DNA of 33,503 nt, taken from NCBI GenBank assembly GCA_021770445.1, contig JAETQY010000024.1, forward strand, positions 1-33,503, written 5' to 3'. Below are positions 14,913 to 22,977 of this stretch, one piece after another. Source of the stretch: Bacillota bacterium (GTDB lineage Bacteria > Bacillota > Clostridia > Oscillospirales > Oscillospiraceae). Position 1 is the stretch's first letter. Each line of letters opens with the position of its first letter. A program made the position numbers and the translations under genes. Below the pieces are notes generated by a model. That model did no database searches. It was not told the origin of the DNA and was given only the letters and a program-made list of their open reading frames with translations.

Positions 14913-17900
14913 TTAGCCGCCCTGGCCTCCGTCTCCCTGGTTTCCGCCGCCCTGGTTCTGGCCAGGGATATGGGGAATCTCGATTACGTAATTATAAGCC
15001 ACGCCGTTCAGGGTCAGAGGAATCGTGACAGATGTCGCAGCCTCATTGGTGTAATTGCTCCAAGCGCCGTTCTGGATGCCCAGCTGCGTCTGCATAGCGG
15101 ACACGATATCATTGACCAGAGTGGTGCCTTGCTCACCACTTGTCTTCCACATGCTCGCGTTGGGCTGCTGGCCCTGTGCAGGTTCGGCCCAAGTATAGGT
15201 CTTGTTGTCGTACTTGATCTCGGTCACGCCGGTGCCGTTCTTGTACAGCGCGCCCAGGAAGCGCGGGGTGTCGTCCAGGCCCCGCAGCATGTTGTTAGCG
15301 TCGTAGCCGCTGGCGGTGATGGTGTTGCCATCGACGGTAAACGTTCCGACAGGCTCCCACTTAGCGCCCGGCTGGGTCGAAGGCCCGACATCCCACTCAA
15401 TCGAGCCCACGATATCCTCCACGGCCTCCTCAGCGGCCTCCTCCGTGGTCTCGCCGGGGTTCTCAATGATGACCAGGAAGTCCACGATACTGTCGGTGGT
15501 ATTGGTCTTGACCACATAGATGTTGTCGTTCACATCCTCGTCGATGTCAGTAGCCGCGCCCTCGGTGACGTTGCCATCCTCGTCCATGATGAAGACCAGA
15601 GCGTCATCAGCGCAGGTGTAGGCGGTGGTTCCGGCGGTAATCAGGACACCGCCGTCCAGCTTGTAGCCAATGGCGACATTCTCGTCCTTGTCGTTCGCGA
15701 CGATCTTGGTGATCAGGTTGTTGCTGTTATAAGTGGGGGTGTACAGGCCGACTGCCACGGAAGCCGAGCCTTGGTCCAGGCTGTCACTCCCATTAGACCC
15801 GGCCTTGACTTCCACGAGTGTATACTCGCTATCCACCACGGCCTTGTAGGTGTTGTAGTAGATAGTATCGTCGCCGTCCTTCTTAGACAGCCTGGCTTCC
15901 GGGGTGGCGCTGATGAAGAAGACGGTGTCGCCGTCCATGGAGTTGCTGCTCCAGTGACCCACATAGACATAGGTAGCGATACCGTTCTTAGCCACATAGG
16001 TGCCGCCCTGAGCCTTGGGGGTAATGTCAGGCACCTCATTGATGCCGTTGTAGACCTTGAAGGCCTTGCCGCCGTCCTCAGTGGCAACCACGAAGACGGT
16101 GTTCCGATTCACAGCTGGGCCACTGCTGGCGATTCCAGGGTCACCAGTTCCGATGGTGTTGGCGGCGTTAATCACGCCCACAGTCAGGTTGTCGGTGGGA
16201 TCGGCGACCACCTGGGTCAGCGCATACTCCTTATCGGAGTTGACATTGTAGGTAAAGAAAGCGGGAGACTGGCCTGTGGCATCGCAAACCAGAGCGGTCA
16301 CAGCGTTGGCGATGGTGCCAGTACCATCGTTGTCGACAACAACCAAATCCACCGCCGGGTTGCTCGCACTATTAACGATGCCGCTGTAAACGGTACCGCC
16401 AACATCAACAGACTTAACCTTGACAACCTCAACGGTGCCGTCCATCCGGACCAGGCGGGCCTCAACGGCCGCGGAGCCGGTAATGCCGCCGGTGCCCTGG
16501 GCGTACTTGATTTCCTGGATGACCACATAGTCGCTGGTGGCGTCCTCGATCTCCTTGGCGTAGATCAGGTAGCCGTTGGCGTCGGTGTAGAAGGTGTAGG
16601 CGGTGGCGTAATCGCCAGAGAAGGTATAGATGGCATTTTCAACATACTGATCGCCGTCCACAACCAGCTTCCGGGGGTTGCTGCCGCGGACGCCGGTGGG
16701 AGTGCCCTCGAAGGAGTCAGCCTTGGCGAAGTTGTAGACGCCGTCATTGTCTTGATAGTAGTAGATGATGTCGTCCTTCTCCAGGGCGTTGTAGTCGCCG
16801 TTCAGCTTGTCGGCGTCGGTGTAGCCCACAAAGCCGGGAATGCGGATCTGCAGGTCGTCATCCGCAGTGCTGCCCTTGGTAGCAACGGCGCCGGTGACCT
16901 CGTCCATGGAGTAGCGAGTGATGGCCACAGTGCCCACAGCGTTGGCGGTGTCGCCGTCCATGTAGACCTCTACCACGTCGCCCACCTGCACACTGTCACC
17001 GATAGCGCCGTCCGCGCCGTTGAGCTTAACAGCGGTAGCTCCGTTGTTGTCCCAGGAGGTCTTCCAATTCTTGTTGGCGTCCTCCAGCTCCTTGAGCAGG
17101 GTCTGGGCCTTGTTCACCACGATCACACGGTCGGCGTCGGTGGCATAGGTGCCGATGACATCGTTCTTATAGGACCACTCGATGCTGGGACGACCCATGG
17201 CGTCGTCAGCGCCGTCGGTCAGCCGCAGGTCGTTGTCGTACAGCTTCTCGCAGAGCTGGAGATAGATCCGGTCGTTGGTGTCAACGGCGGCGCTGTTGTA
17301 GTTGAGGGTACTGCTGGCCAGCACTCTGTTGTAGGTGACCTTGCCGGGGATGGTGACGATGCCCTCGACAATGATATCATTCTCAATGTCGGAGACGACC
17401 ACGTCGGCCTTCAGGGTGTTCAGGGTCAGCTGGGCCACCTGGTTGCGGGTCAGCTGAGCGCTGGGGCTGGACACCACGTCCTTGAACAGGCGGATCTCGT
17501 TGGCCTTAGCGGTCACGGGAGACCGCCAGTCGGCGGCACCCTTGCTCAGGTTCTCGTAGCCCAGGGCCCGCAGCATCATAGACGCAGCCTGTACTGCGGT
17601 CAGAGGCTGGTTGCCGCTGAAGGTGGTGCTGCTGGTACCAGAGACCAGGCCGTTCTCATAGCAGGCGGCCACGTACTTGTCGGCCCAGGGGAAGACGTCA
17701 GTGAAGGGGTGAGTGCCAACGTAGCTGTCAGCCTCCTCACTGCCCAGGTACAGCTTGGCCATGATGACCGCCATCTCATGACGGTTCACGGCGGCGTCGG
17801 GCCGGAAGTTGCCCCGGTCGCCGATCATGACGTTGACGGCGTTCAGGACCTCAATGGCCTCGACGTTGTCCTCAGCGGATACGTCGGGGTAGCTCGCGGC

Positions 17901-17978
17901 ACTGGTGCCGACGACCATCATACCCAGGAGCATGACGGAGGCCAGAGCCAGACTGAGAGCCCGTTTTAGGTTTCTCAT
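14913..17978 (-). CDS. SLH-domain S-layer protein, cassette 2
   Basis: A 1021-residue secreted surface protein. The signal peptide and SLH repeats (about 29-78, 91-140, 150-195) closely match the proteins of cassettes 1 and 3. Beyond about residue 200 similarity falls to short patches (for example the LYDNDLRL segment and the GRPSIEW motif). The long central region is Asp/Thr/Val-rich. An acidic helical stretch (TTEEAAEEAVEDIVGS) precedes a final domain and a Gly/Gln-rich tail (GGGNQGDGGQGG). ATG follows AAAAGGAGG. It is the most divergent of the three, about 300 residues shorter, and probably builds a different lattice or carries a different exposed domain. It is preceded by an AT-rich leader with a 12-bp inverted repeat. 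Confidence 0.92.
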   Translation of the reverse strand: MRNLKRALSLALASVMLLGMMVVGTSAASYPDVSAEDNVEAIEVLNAVNVMIGDRGNFRPDAAVNRHEMAVIMAKLYLGSEEADSYVGTHPFTDVFPWADKYVAACYENGLVSGTSSTTFSGNQPLTAVQAASMMLRALGYENLSKGAADWRSPVTAKANEIRLFKDVVSSPSAQLTRNQVAQLTLNTLKADVVVSDIENDIIVEGIVTIPGKVTYNRVLASSTLNYNSAAVDTNDRIYLQLCEKLYDNDLRLTDGADDAMGRPSIEWSYKNDVIGTYATDADRVIVVNKAQTLLKELEDANKNWKTSWDNNGATAVKLNGADGAIGDSVQVGDVVEVYMDGDTANAVGTVAITRYSMDEVTGAVATKGSTADDDLQIRIPGFVGYTDADKLNGDYNALEKDDIIYYYQDNDGVYNFAKADSFEGTPTGVRGSNPRKLVVDGDQYVENAIYTFSGDYATAYTFYTDANGYLIYAKEIEDATSDYVVIQEIKYAQGTGGITGSAAVEARLVRMDGTVEVVKVKSVDVGGTVYSGIVNSASNPAVDLVVVDNDGTGTIANAVTALVCDATGQSPAFFTYNVNSDKEYALTQVVADPTDNLTVGVINAANTIGTGDPGIASSGPAVNRNTVFVVATEDGGKAFKVYNGINEVPDITPKAQGGTYVAKNGIATYVYVGHWSSNSMDGDTVFFISATPEARLSKKDGDDTIYYNTYKAVVDSEYTLVEVKAGSNGSDSLDQGSASVAVGLYTPTYNSNNLITKIVANDKDENVAIGYKLDGGVLITAGTTAYTCADDALVFIMDEDGNVTEGAATDIDEDVNDNIYVVKTNTTDSIVDFLVIIENPGETTEEAAEEAVEDIVGSIEWDVGPSTQPGAKWEPVGTFTVDGNTITASGYDANNMLRGLDDTPRFLGALYKNGTGVTEIKYDNKTYTWAEPAQGQQPNASMWKTSGEQGTTLVNDIVSAMQTQLGIQNGAWSNYTNEAATSVTIPLTLNGVAYNYVIEIPHIPGQNQGGGNQGDGGQGG

Positions 17979-18003
17979 TCGGATTTCCTCCTTTTAAAAA
18001 TAG

Positions 18004-18084
18004 TTGGGCAAAATATCGAATCTTATGGCAATGAAGACTGTGGAGGCCTTAACATTTTTTAATAATTTTCGCTATTTTGCCCAA
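18004..18084. repeat. 12-bp inverted repeat in SLH leader
   Basis: TTGGGCAAAATA at 18004-18015 and its exact reverse complement at 18073-18084, 57 bp apart. A third partial GGGCAAAA lies near 18144. It could be paired operators or a long mRNA stem upstream of the start at 17978. Confidence 0.75.
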
Positions 18085-18213
18085 ATTTTGCGAGGTTTTT
18101 TAGCCCCTTTCCAATCTCAGGCTTGTGTCACACTCCTAACGCAGGGCAAAAATGTTGCAAATAGCAGGAGGAAGCGGAGAAAACGCCTCTATTCAATGTA
18201 AAAAAGTGAGACT

Positions 18214-18300
18214 GGTAGACATCCGGTAGACATCCAAAAATATGGAAAGCCTCCAACTCCCTGCGCCGCAGGGGATTGGAGGCCTTTTTGGTAGACATTT
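18214..18300. repeat. 11-bp direct repeats (GGTAGACATCC)
   Basis: Two perfect tandem copies at 18214-18224 and 18225-18235. A third with TT for CC lies at 18290-18300, followed by GGTAGGC. They bracket a hairpin. Possible iteron, recombination core or element boundary beside the AT-rich island. Confidence 0.75.
18249..18289 (+). terminator. Strong hairpin with + strand T tract
   Basis: The outer stem GCCTCCAA/TTGGAGGC (18249-18256 with 18276-18283) encloses a second stem (CCCTGC/GCAGGG) and is followed by CTTTTTGG. There is no + strand gene upstream for it to end, so it may belong to a former neighbour. Confidence 0.6.
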
Positions 18301-18326
18301 GGTAGGCTTGCATATTTCTCGTACAC

Positions 18327-18352
18327 AAAAAAGGCCGCCCAATTGGGCGGCC
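18327..18352 (-). terminator. Terminator of the radical SAM operon
   Basis: On the - strand GGCCGCCC-AATT-GGGCGGCC (18352-18333) is followed by six T residues (18332-18327). It lies 68 bp beyond the radical SAM stop. Confidence 0.88.
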
Positions 18353-18420
18353 CTTCAATGCGAGCGGAGGTTAGGAGGAGTACGGTTCCAATCCGTCAAT
18401 CTTGGAACAACAACGACAAG

Positions 18421-19317
18421 CTATGAACGTTCGGTAACCAGTTGCCCACAGTTCATATGGTCATTCCGCTCCGAACAAAATATGTAGCTGGTTACACCGG
18501 CGGCAGAAAGCAGGGCCTGAAGCTCCTCTGCCTTGCCATCATCTGCCCGTGACAGGCTGTTCCGCTCGGTGGCACGGGTCTCGTTCAATTTGGAGATACG
18601 GACAATTGTTTTATCCTTTACCTCCTCAAGAGCATCGCGCAGGCGCTGGAAATCACCCAGTCCATCATTGATCCCTTTTATCAGGACGTAATTGATGCGA
18701 TAATACATCTTGTTAGATGTTTTAATGAAATCTATGACCTCTCCAAGGTTGGGGGCCCGATCTGCATAGGCGGGAATAACAGTCCGTAAAACGTCCGGTT
18801 TATCGCTTACAAATGTGATCTGGAGCTTGCGAATCACGCTCTGCGGCTCCAAATGGGCGACCTGCTCCAGCAGAGCGCGGTCCCACAGGCAGGAGGACAG
18901 CGTAGCCTGCACCCCGTCATATGTAGACAACTGCCGCAAAAAGGATAAGACATTTCGAGAATTGAAAAACAAATCTCCGATGCCGGTCAGAGAGACCAGA
19001 AGCGGGCCCTTTTTCTGAGGCTGATGATCATTGTACAACTGCTGAAACAGAGCCATTATCTCTTCCGCTTCCAGGGGATAAAAGCCAGAAATATTGGAGG
19101 AGGCGCAAAATTGACATTTAGAGGGACAGCCGTAGCTCACTGGAAGCTCAATGACTGTTTTGACAAAGGCGTCGTCCAAATAGTGCTCAAAATAGCCAGC
19201 TTCGAGGGTGATATCACCATCCTGGAACAGGTATTTCTCCGTATGCTCTCGATTCCAGCCGTGCCCGGAGTAGCGGTTCTCACATACGATGCGTTTTATA
19301 GATTTAAAGTATTTCAA
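18421..19317 (-). CDS. RlmN/Cfr-like radical SAM enzyme
   Basis: A 298-residue radical S-adenosylmethionine protein. The cluster motif is C64-x3-C68-x2-C71 (GCPSKCQFC), and TGIGD at 111-115 resembles the GxGEP SAM-binding loop. YVLIKGIND (210-218) and C290 in NCGQL resemble RlmN/Cfr methyltransferases, whose C-terminal CGQL cysteine takes part in methyl transfer. It lacks the RlmN N-terminal domain and is shorter. I choose TTG 19317: it follows GGGGAGG by 9 bases and overlaps the upstream TGA as TTGA. TTG 19335 would have no ribosome binding site. Its DNA is more AT-rich than surrounding genes. It is probably co-expressed with the membrane protein. Substrate unknown; RNA or protein methylation is a guess. 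Confidence 0.8.
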   Translation of the reverse strand: MKYFKSIKRIVCENRYSGHGWNREHTEKYLFQDGDITLEAGYFEHYLDDAFVKTVIELPVSYGCPSKCQFCASSNISGFYPLEAEEIMALFQQLYNDHQPQKKGPLLVSLTGIGDLFFNSRNVLSFLRQLSTYDGVQATLSSCLWDRALLEQVAHLEPQSVIRKLQITFVSDKPDVLRTVIPAYADRAPNLGEVIDFIKTSNKMYYRINYVLIKGINDGLGDFQRLRDALEEVKDKTIVRISKLNETRATERNSLSRADDGKAEELQALLSAAGVTSYIFCSERNDHMNCGQLVTERS

Positions 19318-20195
19318 TTTAGGAAGCCTCCCCAATCCAAACAGGTCAGTCCCCCGATCATGTCCTCAAAATCCCGTTCAAAAGCCTTGGCGTAGGCCGA
19401 GGTGGACTCCAGCTCCAGCAGGAAAGCCTGGGGACTGTTGGCGGGACTAAAGATATAGGGGGAAATAATGGACTGTTCATCCGTCCTGATATACATATAT
19501 GTGACCTTTGTCGGGTCGGCTACATATACCTTGAGATATTTACGTTTTTGCATGTCACCTATGTCCTGGAGCAGCTGGCAGAGAGCTCCGATCGTCTGCC
19601 CAGCCCTGGACTCGATTGTACCCCTCCACTCAAATCGGCTGCGATCCGTGTTAAAAACACAGTTAAGCCGGGGTCTTGAATTTGGGGCCAGCACGATACG
19701 GACCTTTTTTTCATTGTTCAGCATAGCTTGGACTCTCTCGAAAAACGTGTCCCTGAATTCCGGATAAAACCAGGTCCTGATCGAGTGCCCTACAAGATCC
19801 AGTTTATTTTCGGTGTTGTTAAGGATATCCTCCCAAAAGGTCCCCTCCTTATCAAAATAAATCTTGGGGTGGATGCTACGGATACCGCTGTCATACAGCG
19901 AATCTTTCCGTTTCAGGGCTTTTTCAATAACGTTTAGTTTTTCGGCCAACTTTTCGTGCTCGTCACGGGCAAAGGCCTTCTGAATAATGAGAACGATAAC
20001 GGAAGCAATAATAGAAGACACTATCCCCAGAATAATACTCAGTATTACACTGTTCATCTGGTTTTCGTTATTAGAGCTCCCAGCCAAAGCAAACGCTAAT
20101 ACAAATATAATAAGGGCAAACACAGCGAATCCGAGAAAAATCCATGCTTCTCTTGGGTAATTTGGCCGTTGACCCCTCTTGTCCTTTTTGCTCAT
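19314..20195 (-). CDS. Two-TM membrane protein with PLD-like cytoplasmic domain
   Basis: A 293-residue protein of no family I can name. A basic N-terminus (KKDKRGQR) precedes TM1 (about 17-39), a short Asn-rich loop, and TM2 (about 47-71). A Lys/Glu-rich, probably coiled segment (75-100) follows, then a soluble domain. That domain holds LDLVGHSIRTWF (132-143), VRIVLAPNS (165-173) and ISPYIFSP...AYAKAFERDFEDM (about 244-279). These read like the two halves of a catalytically degenerate phospholipase D-type fold, since no HxK motif is present; this is inference. ATG follows AGGAGAG. It is first in a two-gene operon with the radical SAM gene and has its own promoter. Base composition suggests transfer. 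Confidence 0.7.
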   Translation of the reverse strand: MSKKDKRGQRPNYPREAWIFLGFAVFALIIFVLAFALAGSSNNENQMNSVILSIILGIVSSIIASVIVLIIQKAFARDEHEKLAEKLNVIEKALKRKDSLYDSGIRSIHPKIYFDKEGTFWEDILNNTENKLDLVGHSIRTWFYPEFRDTFFERVQAMLNNEKKVRIVLAPNSRPRLNCVFNTDRSRFEWRGTIESRAGQTIGALCQLLQDIGDMQKRKYLKVYVADPTKVTYMYIRTDEQSIISPYIFSPANSPQAFLLELESTSAYAKAFERDFEDMIGGLTCLDWGGFLN

Positions 20196-20235
20196 TTCTC
20201 TCTCTCCTGTCCAGCCTTGATTGTCAAGACAAATT

Positions 20236-20264
20236 ATTGTACCATACCTGTTCCATCATTTCAA
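20236..20264 (-). promoter_or_regulatory. Sigma-A-type promoter of the radical SAM operon
   Basis: On the - strand TTGAAA (20264-20259), a 17-bp spacer and TACAAT (20241-20236), about 40 bp before the membrane-protein ATG. Confidence 0.78.
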
Positions 20265-20334
20265 TTACAATTCCTTGAAAAAATGGTATACCGGACCGCG
20301 GCGTTTTCTATGGAGAACGCGAAATAATAAAGGG

Positions 20335-20370
20335 AATGCCCCCAAATTCCCGCAGAAATTTGGGGGCATT
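20335..20370 (-). terminator. Terminator of the TRAP transporter operon
   Basis: A 14-bp perfect stem (20335-20348 with 20357-20370), AATGCCCCCAAATT and complement, lies 14 bp past the permease stop. On the - strand it is followed by CCCTTTATTATTT. A second 8-bp hairpin lies at 20301-20320. Confidence 0.85.
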
Positions 20371-20384
20371 TTGTGCGCATCAAA

Positions 20385-22400
20385 TCAGGCCGCGGCTGCG
20401 TTTGGTTTGTCGTGGCGGCGGAACACGAACATCTGGAGGGCCAGAATGACGATCAGGCAGGCGATGCCGATGATATCGGTGATGGGCTGGCTGTCGATGA
20501 GGAGGACGGCAGCCCCGAAGGAGAACAGCCGCAGGAGGATGTTCATTCTTCCTCTCAGGTAGCCCTCTACGGCGGCGGCGATAAGCAGCACGCCCACGCA
20601 GGAGGTGACTACCACCTGGATGCCGTCCAGCAGGCCCACATTCTCCAGCATCAGCTTCTGGTTATAGACGAACATATAAGGGATGATGAATCCGGCCAGG
20701 GCCAGCTTCACCGAGGCCACGCCCGTCTTCATGGGGTTGCCGCCGGACAGGCCGGCCGCCGCGAAGGAGGCCAGGGCCACGGGAGGCGTCAGGTTGGCGA
20801 ACATGGCGAAGTAGAAGCAGAACATATGGGCGGCGATGGCGGGCACCTCCAGCTCCACCAGGGCGGGGGCGGCGATGGTGGCCGTAATCAGGTAGGAGGG
20901 GATGGAGGGCAGGCCCATGCCCAGAATCATGCAGGTGACCATGGTGAACAGCAGGGTGAGGAACAGGCTGATGGCCGGGCTTTCGGGCACGGCGTTGCGG
21001 CCGATGCTGACGATGGCGGAGGCCACGCTGAGGGCGAAGCCGGTCTGGGCGCACACGCCCACGATAATGCCCACGCAGGCGCAGGCGATGGCCACCGAGA
21101 CGGTGGATTTGGCGCCGGCCACAAAGGCGTCGCAGAGGTCCTTCAGGGACATGCGGCTGATGGGCCGCAGCTCAGCTACCACAATCGTGACGATGATGGT
21201 CCAGAAAGCGCCTACAATAACTGTTTTCCCGCTCCAGATCAGCATGTACAGTAGGAAGGCGATGGGAATCAGCAAGTGGCCCCGCTCCCGCATCACCTGG
21301 CCGATCTTGGGGAGCTGATCCTTGGGGATGCCGTTGAGGTGGTCCTTGGTGGCCCGCATCTGTACCTGGAGAATGATGCCCAGGTAGTAGATCAGGGCGG
21401 GCAGGACGGCGGCCTTGATGATAACCGGGTATTCCACGCCCAGGGTCTCCGCCATAACGAAGGCGGCGGCACCCATGATGGGGGGCAGCAGCTGGCCGCC
21501 CACCGAGGCGGTGGCCTCCACCGCGCCGGCAAACTCCTTGGTGTAGCCCGTCTTCTTCATCAGGGGGATGGTGAAGGTCCCGGTGGTGACCACGTTGGCC
21601 ACAGCGGAGCCGTTAATGGAGCCCAGGAAGCCGGAGGCCAGCACCGCCACCTTGGCGGGGCCGCCCTTGGTGTGGCCGGCCAGGGAGTTAGCGATGTCGT
21701 TGAAGAACTGGCCCATGCCGCACTTGTTCATCACCTCGCCGAAGATGATAAACAGCACGATAAAGGTGGCCGACACCTTGACAGAGCTGCCGTAGATGCC
21801 GGAGATGTCACAGGTCAGGTACTGGACCATCCGGGTCCAGGTGTAGCCCCGGTGCTGGAAGATCCCCGGGAAGTACCGGCCGTACATGCCGTAGATCAGG
21901 AAGATGGCCGACAGAATGGTGAGGGCCGGGCCGCTGATGCGGCGGGAGCACTCCATCACCAGCAGGATCAGCAGAGTGCCCATGATGATATCCAGCTTGG
22001 TGGGCCGGAAGCCGGTGGAGGTCCAGTCCAGATAGCGGTAGAACACGTAACAGGGCATGGCCGCCGACAGGGCAACACAGATCCAGTCGTACCAGGCCAC
22101 CTTCTTCCGGCTGGCTTTCTTATGGGCCGGATAGTAGAGGAAGCCCAGAATCAGTACCATGCCCACGTGGACGGCGTGGTGCTTGATGTTCTGGGTGGAC
22201 ACCATGCCGGAGGCGAAGACCAGATGGTACAGGGTGAAAATCAGGCAGAAAATGTAGCCAACCTTTACTAGAGGCTGGAAGGAAAAATTCCGGGTGCGGG
22301 ACTCCTTTTCATATTTTTCCATGATCTCCGCGCCCTTGGCCGCGTCGATGGGCGCGCCGCCGGCGGTTTCGACGGTGAGGTCGCGTTGGGTATCAGCCAT
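20385..22400 (-). CDS. TRAP transporter fused permease (small and large subunits)
   Basis: A 671-residue polytopic membrane protein in which the small (DctQ-like) and large (DctM-like) TRAP subunits are fused, as is usual for TAXI-type systems. Hydrophobic segments begin at about residue 40 and continue to about 660. The DctM-type region includes GFLGSINGSAVANVV and GGQLLPPIMGAAAF, then a second half-repeat with MGLPSIPSYL and NLTPPVALASFAAAG. It uses a sodium or proton gradient to import a substrate delivered by the binding protein at 22978-24045. ATG 22400 follows AGAAGGGGG. A TTG at 22424 would extend it by 8 residues but is less well placed. It overlaps the DUF1850 gene by 8 bp. Substrate is not predictable. 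Confidence 0.92.
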   Translation of the reverse strand: MADTQRDLTVETAGGAPIDAAKGAEIMEKYEKESRTRNFSFQPLVKVGYIFCLIFTLYHLVFASGMVSTQNIKHHAVHVGMVLILGFLYYPAHKKASRKKVAWYDWICVALSAAMPCYVFYRYLDWTSTGFRPTKLDIIMGTLLILLVMECSRRISGPALTILSAIFLIYGMYGRYFPGIFQHRGYTWTRMVQYLTCDISGIYGSSVKVSATFIVLFIIFGEVMNKCGMGQFFNDIANSLAGHTKGGPAKVAVLASGFLGSINGSAVANVVTTGTFTIPLMKKTGYTKEFAGAVEATASVGGQLLPPIMGAAAFVMAETLGVEYPVIIKAAVLPALIYYLGIILQVQMRATKDHLNGIPKDQLPKIGQVMRERGHLLIPIAFLLYMLIWSGKTVIVGAFWTIIVTIVVAELRPISRMSLKDLCDAFVAGAKSTVSVAIACACVGIIVGVCAQTGFALSVASAIVSIGRNAVPESPAISLFLTLLFTMVTCMILGMGLPSIPSYLITATIAAPALVELEVPAIAAHMFCFYFAMFANLTPPVALASFAAAGLSGGNPMKTGVASVKLALAGFIIPYMFVYNQKLMLENVGLLDGIQVVVTSCVGVLLIAAAVEGYLRGRMNILLRLFSFGAAVLLIDSQPITDIIGIACLIVILALQMFVFRRHDKPNAAAA

Positions 22401-22896
22401 AGAAGAAATGCCCCCTTCTCTCAATGATGGACCCCCGGATCAGACTGGCGTTGGGCAGGGTCCGGAAGTCGAATATCTCCTCCCCGTTGAGTTCAAGGCC
22501 CTTCATGTATTTGTCGGAGGTGAGCCATTTCAGCTCCGGGAATACACTGTTGATGTCCTCCATCCACACCATCCCGTCCTCGATGCGGGTGGGCACGTCC
22601 ATCTCGGCGGGGATGCCCGCGCCGTAGCCGGCCACCGCGATCTTGTCCAGGTTGAAGCTGCCGTCTGGCAGGACGGTGTAGAACTCAAGCCAGGGGATGT
22701 GCTCAAAGGAATGTTCGATCTCCAGCTTAAACTGGTCGCCCGGCCCGGCGGGGACCTCCAGGACCACCTGCTCGTTGCGGCGGTCGTAGAGCTGGAAGAC
22801 CGTTCCAGCGGGGGCGTACAGCCCCCACCACAAAAAGGTGCCCAGAGCTGCCAGGGCCGCGGCCCCAAGCAGCAGGCGGCTGGCGTTACGCTTCAT
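22393..22896 (-). CDS. DUF1850-family protein of the TRAP operon
   Basis: A 167-residue protein with an N-terminal signal/anchor (about 8-28) and an exported domain. The domain has the DUF1850-type motif IEHSFEHIPWLEFYTV (family form HSVxxxPWxExY). DUF1850 genes are regular partners of TAXI-type TRAP transporters, but their job is not known; help in ligand capture or assembly is plausible. ATG 22896 follows GGAG; TTG 22908 is an alternative. It lies between the binding-protein gene (81 bp upstream, with a strong hairpin in the gap) and the permease (8-bp overlap). Confidence 0.83.
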   Translation of the reverse strand: MKRNASRLLLGAAALAALGTFLWWGLYAPAGTVFQLYDRRNEQVVLEVPAGPGDQFKLEIEHSFEHIPWLEFYTVLPDGSFNLDKIAVAGYGAGIPAEMDVPTRIEDGMVWMEDINSVFPELKWLTSDKYMKGLELNGEEIFDFRTLPNASLIRGSIIERRGHFFYG

Positions 22897-22916
22897 CTCT
22901 CGCTCCAAAACACACA

Positions 22917-22954
22917 GGGCGGCGCGGTGGCGGTCCTCCGCCGCCGCGCCGCCC
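22917..22954 (-). terminator. Intra-operon hairpin (attenuator or mRNA stabiliser)
   Basis: A 16-bp GC stem with one mismatch and a 4-nt loop (arms 22917-22933 and 22938-22954) is followed on the - strand by TGTGTGTTTT. It lies between the binding-protein stop and the DUF1850 start and may allow more binding protein than permease to be made. Confidence 0.7.
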
Positions 22955-22977
22955 TTGCGGATACAGTGGGAAATTGA

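Larger units (their letters stand above)
17979..18420. other. AT-rich intergenic region before the radical SAM gene
   Basis: About 440 bp without a convincing gene. It contains the leader of the cassette 2 SLH gene, an inverted repeat (18004-18084), 11-bp direct repeats (18214-18300), and hairpins at 18249-18289 and 18327-18352. Short frames here lack ribosome binding sites and family features. No clean sigma-A promoter for the SLH gene was found; TTGGGC-17-TAAAAA on the - strand is the best weak candidate. Confidence 0.6.

Noticed and set aside
14844..17969. 1041-codon open frame on the + strand opposite the cassette 2 SLH gene
   Set aside because: It is the antisense shadow of a GC-rich coding frame: no ribosome binding site, low-complexity Val/Gly/His/Asp content, no domains. 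The opposite strand encodes a clear SLH protein.
18128..18358. 76-codon open frame on the - strand
   Set aside because: It spans direct repeats and two hairpins, one of them a terminator, and has no ribosome binding site or recognisable motif.
18382..18396. tRNA T-arm-like hairpin ACGG-TTCCAAT-CCGT
   Set aside because: No matching acceptor, D or anticodon arms around it. It may be a chance or a relic att site but cannot be supported as a tRNA.
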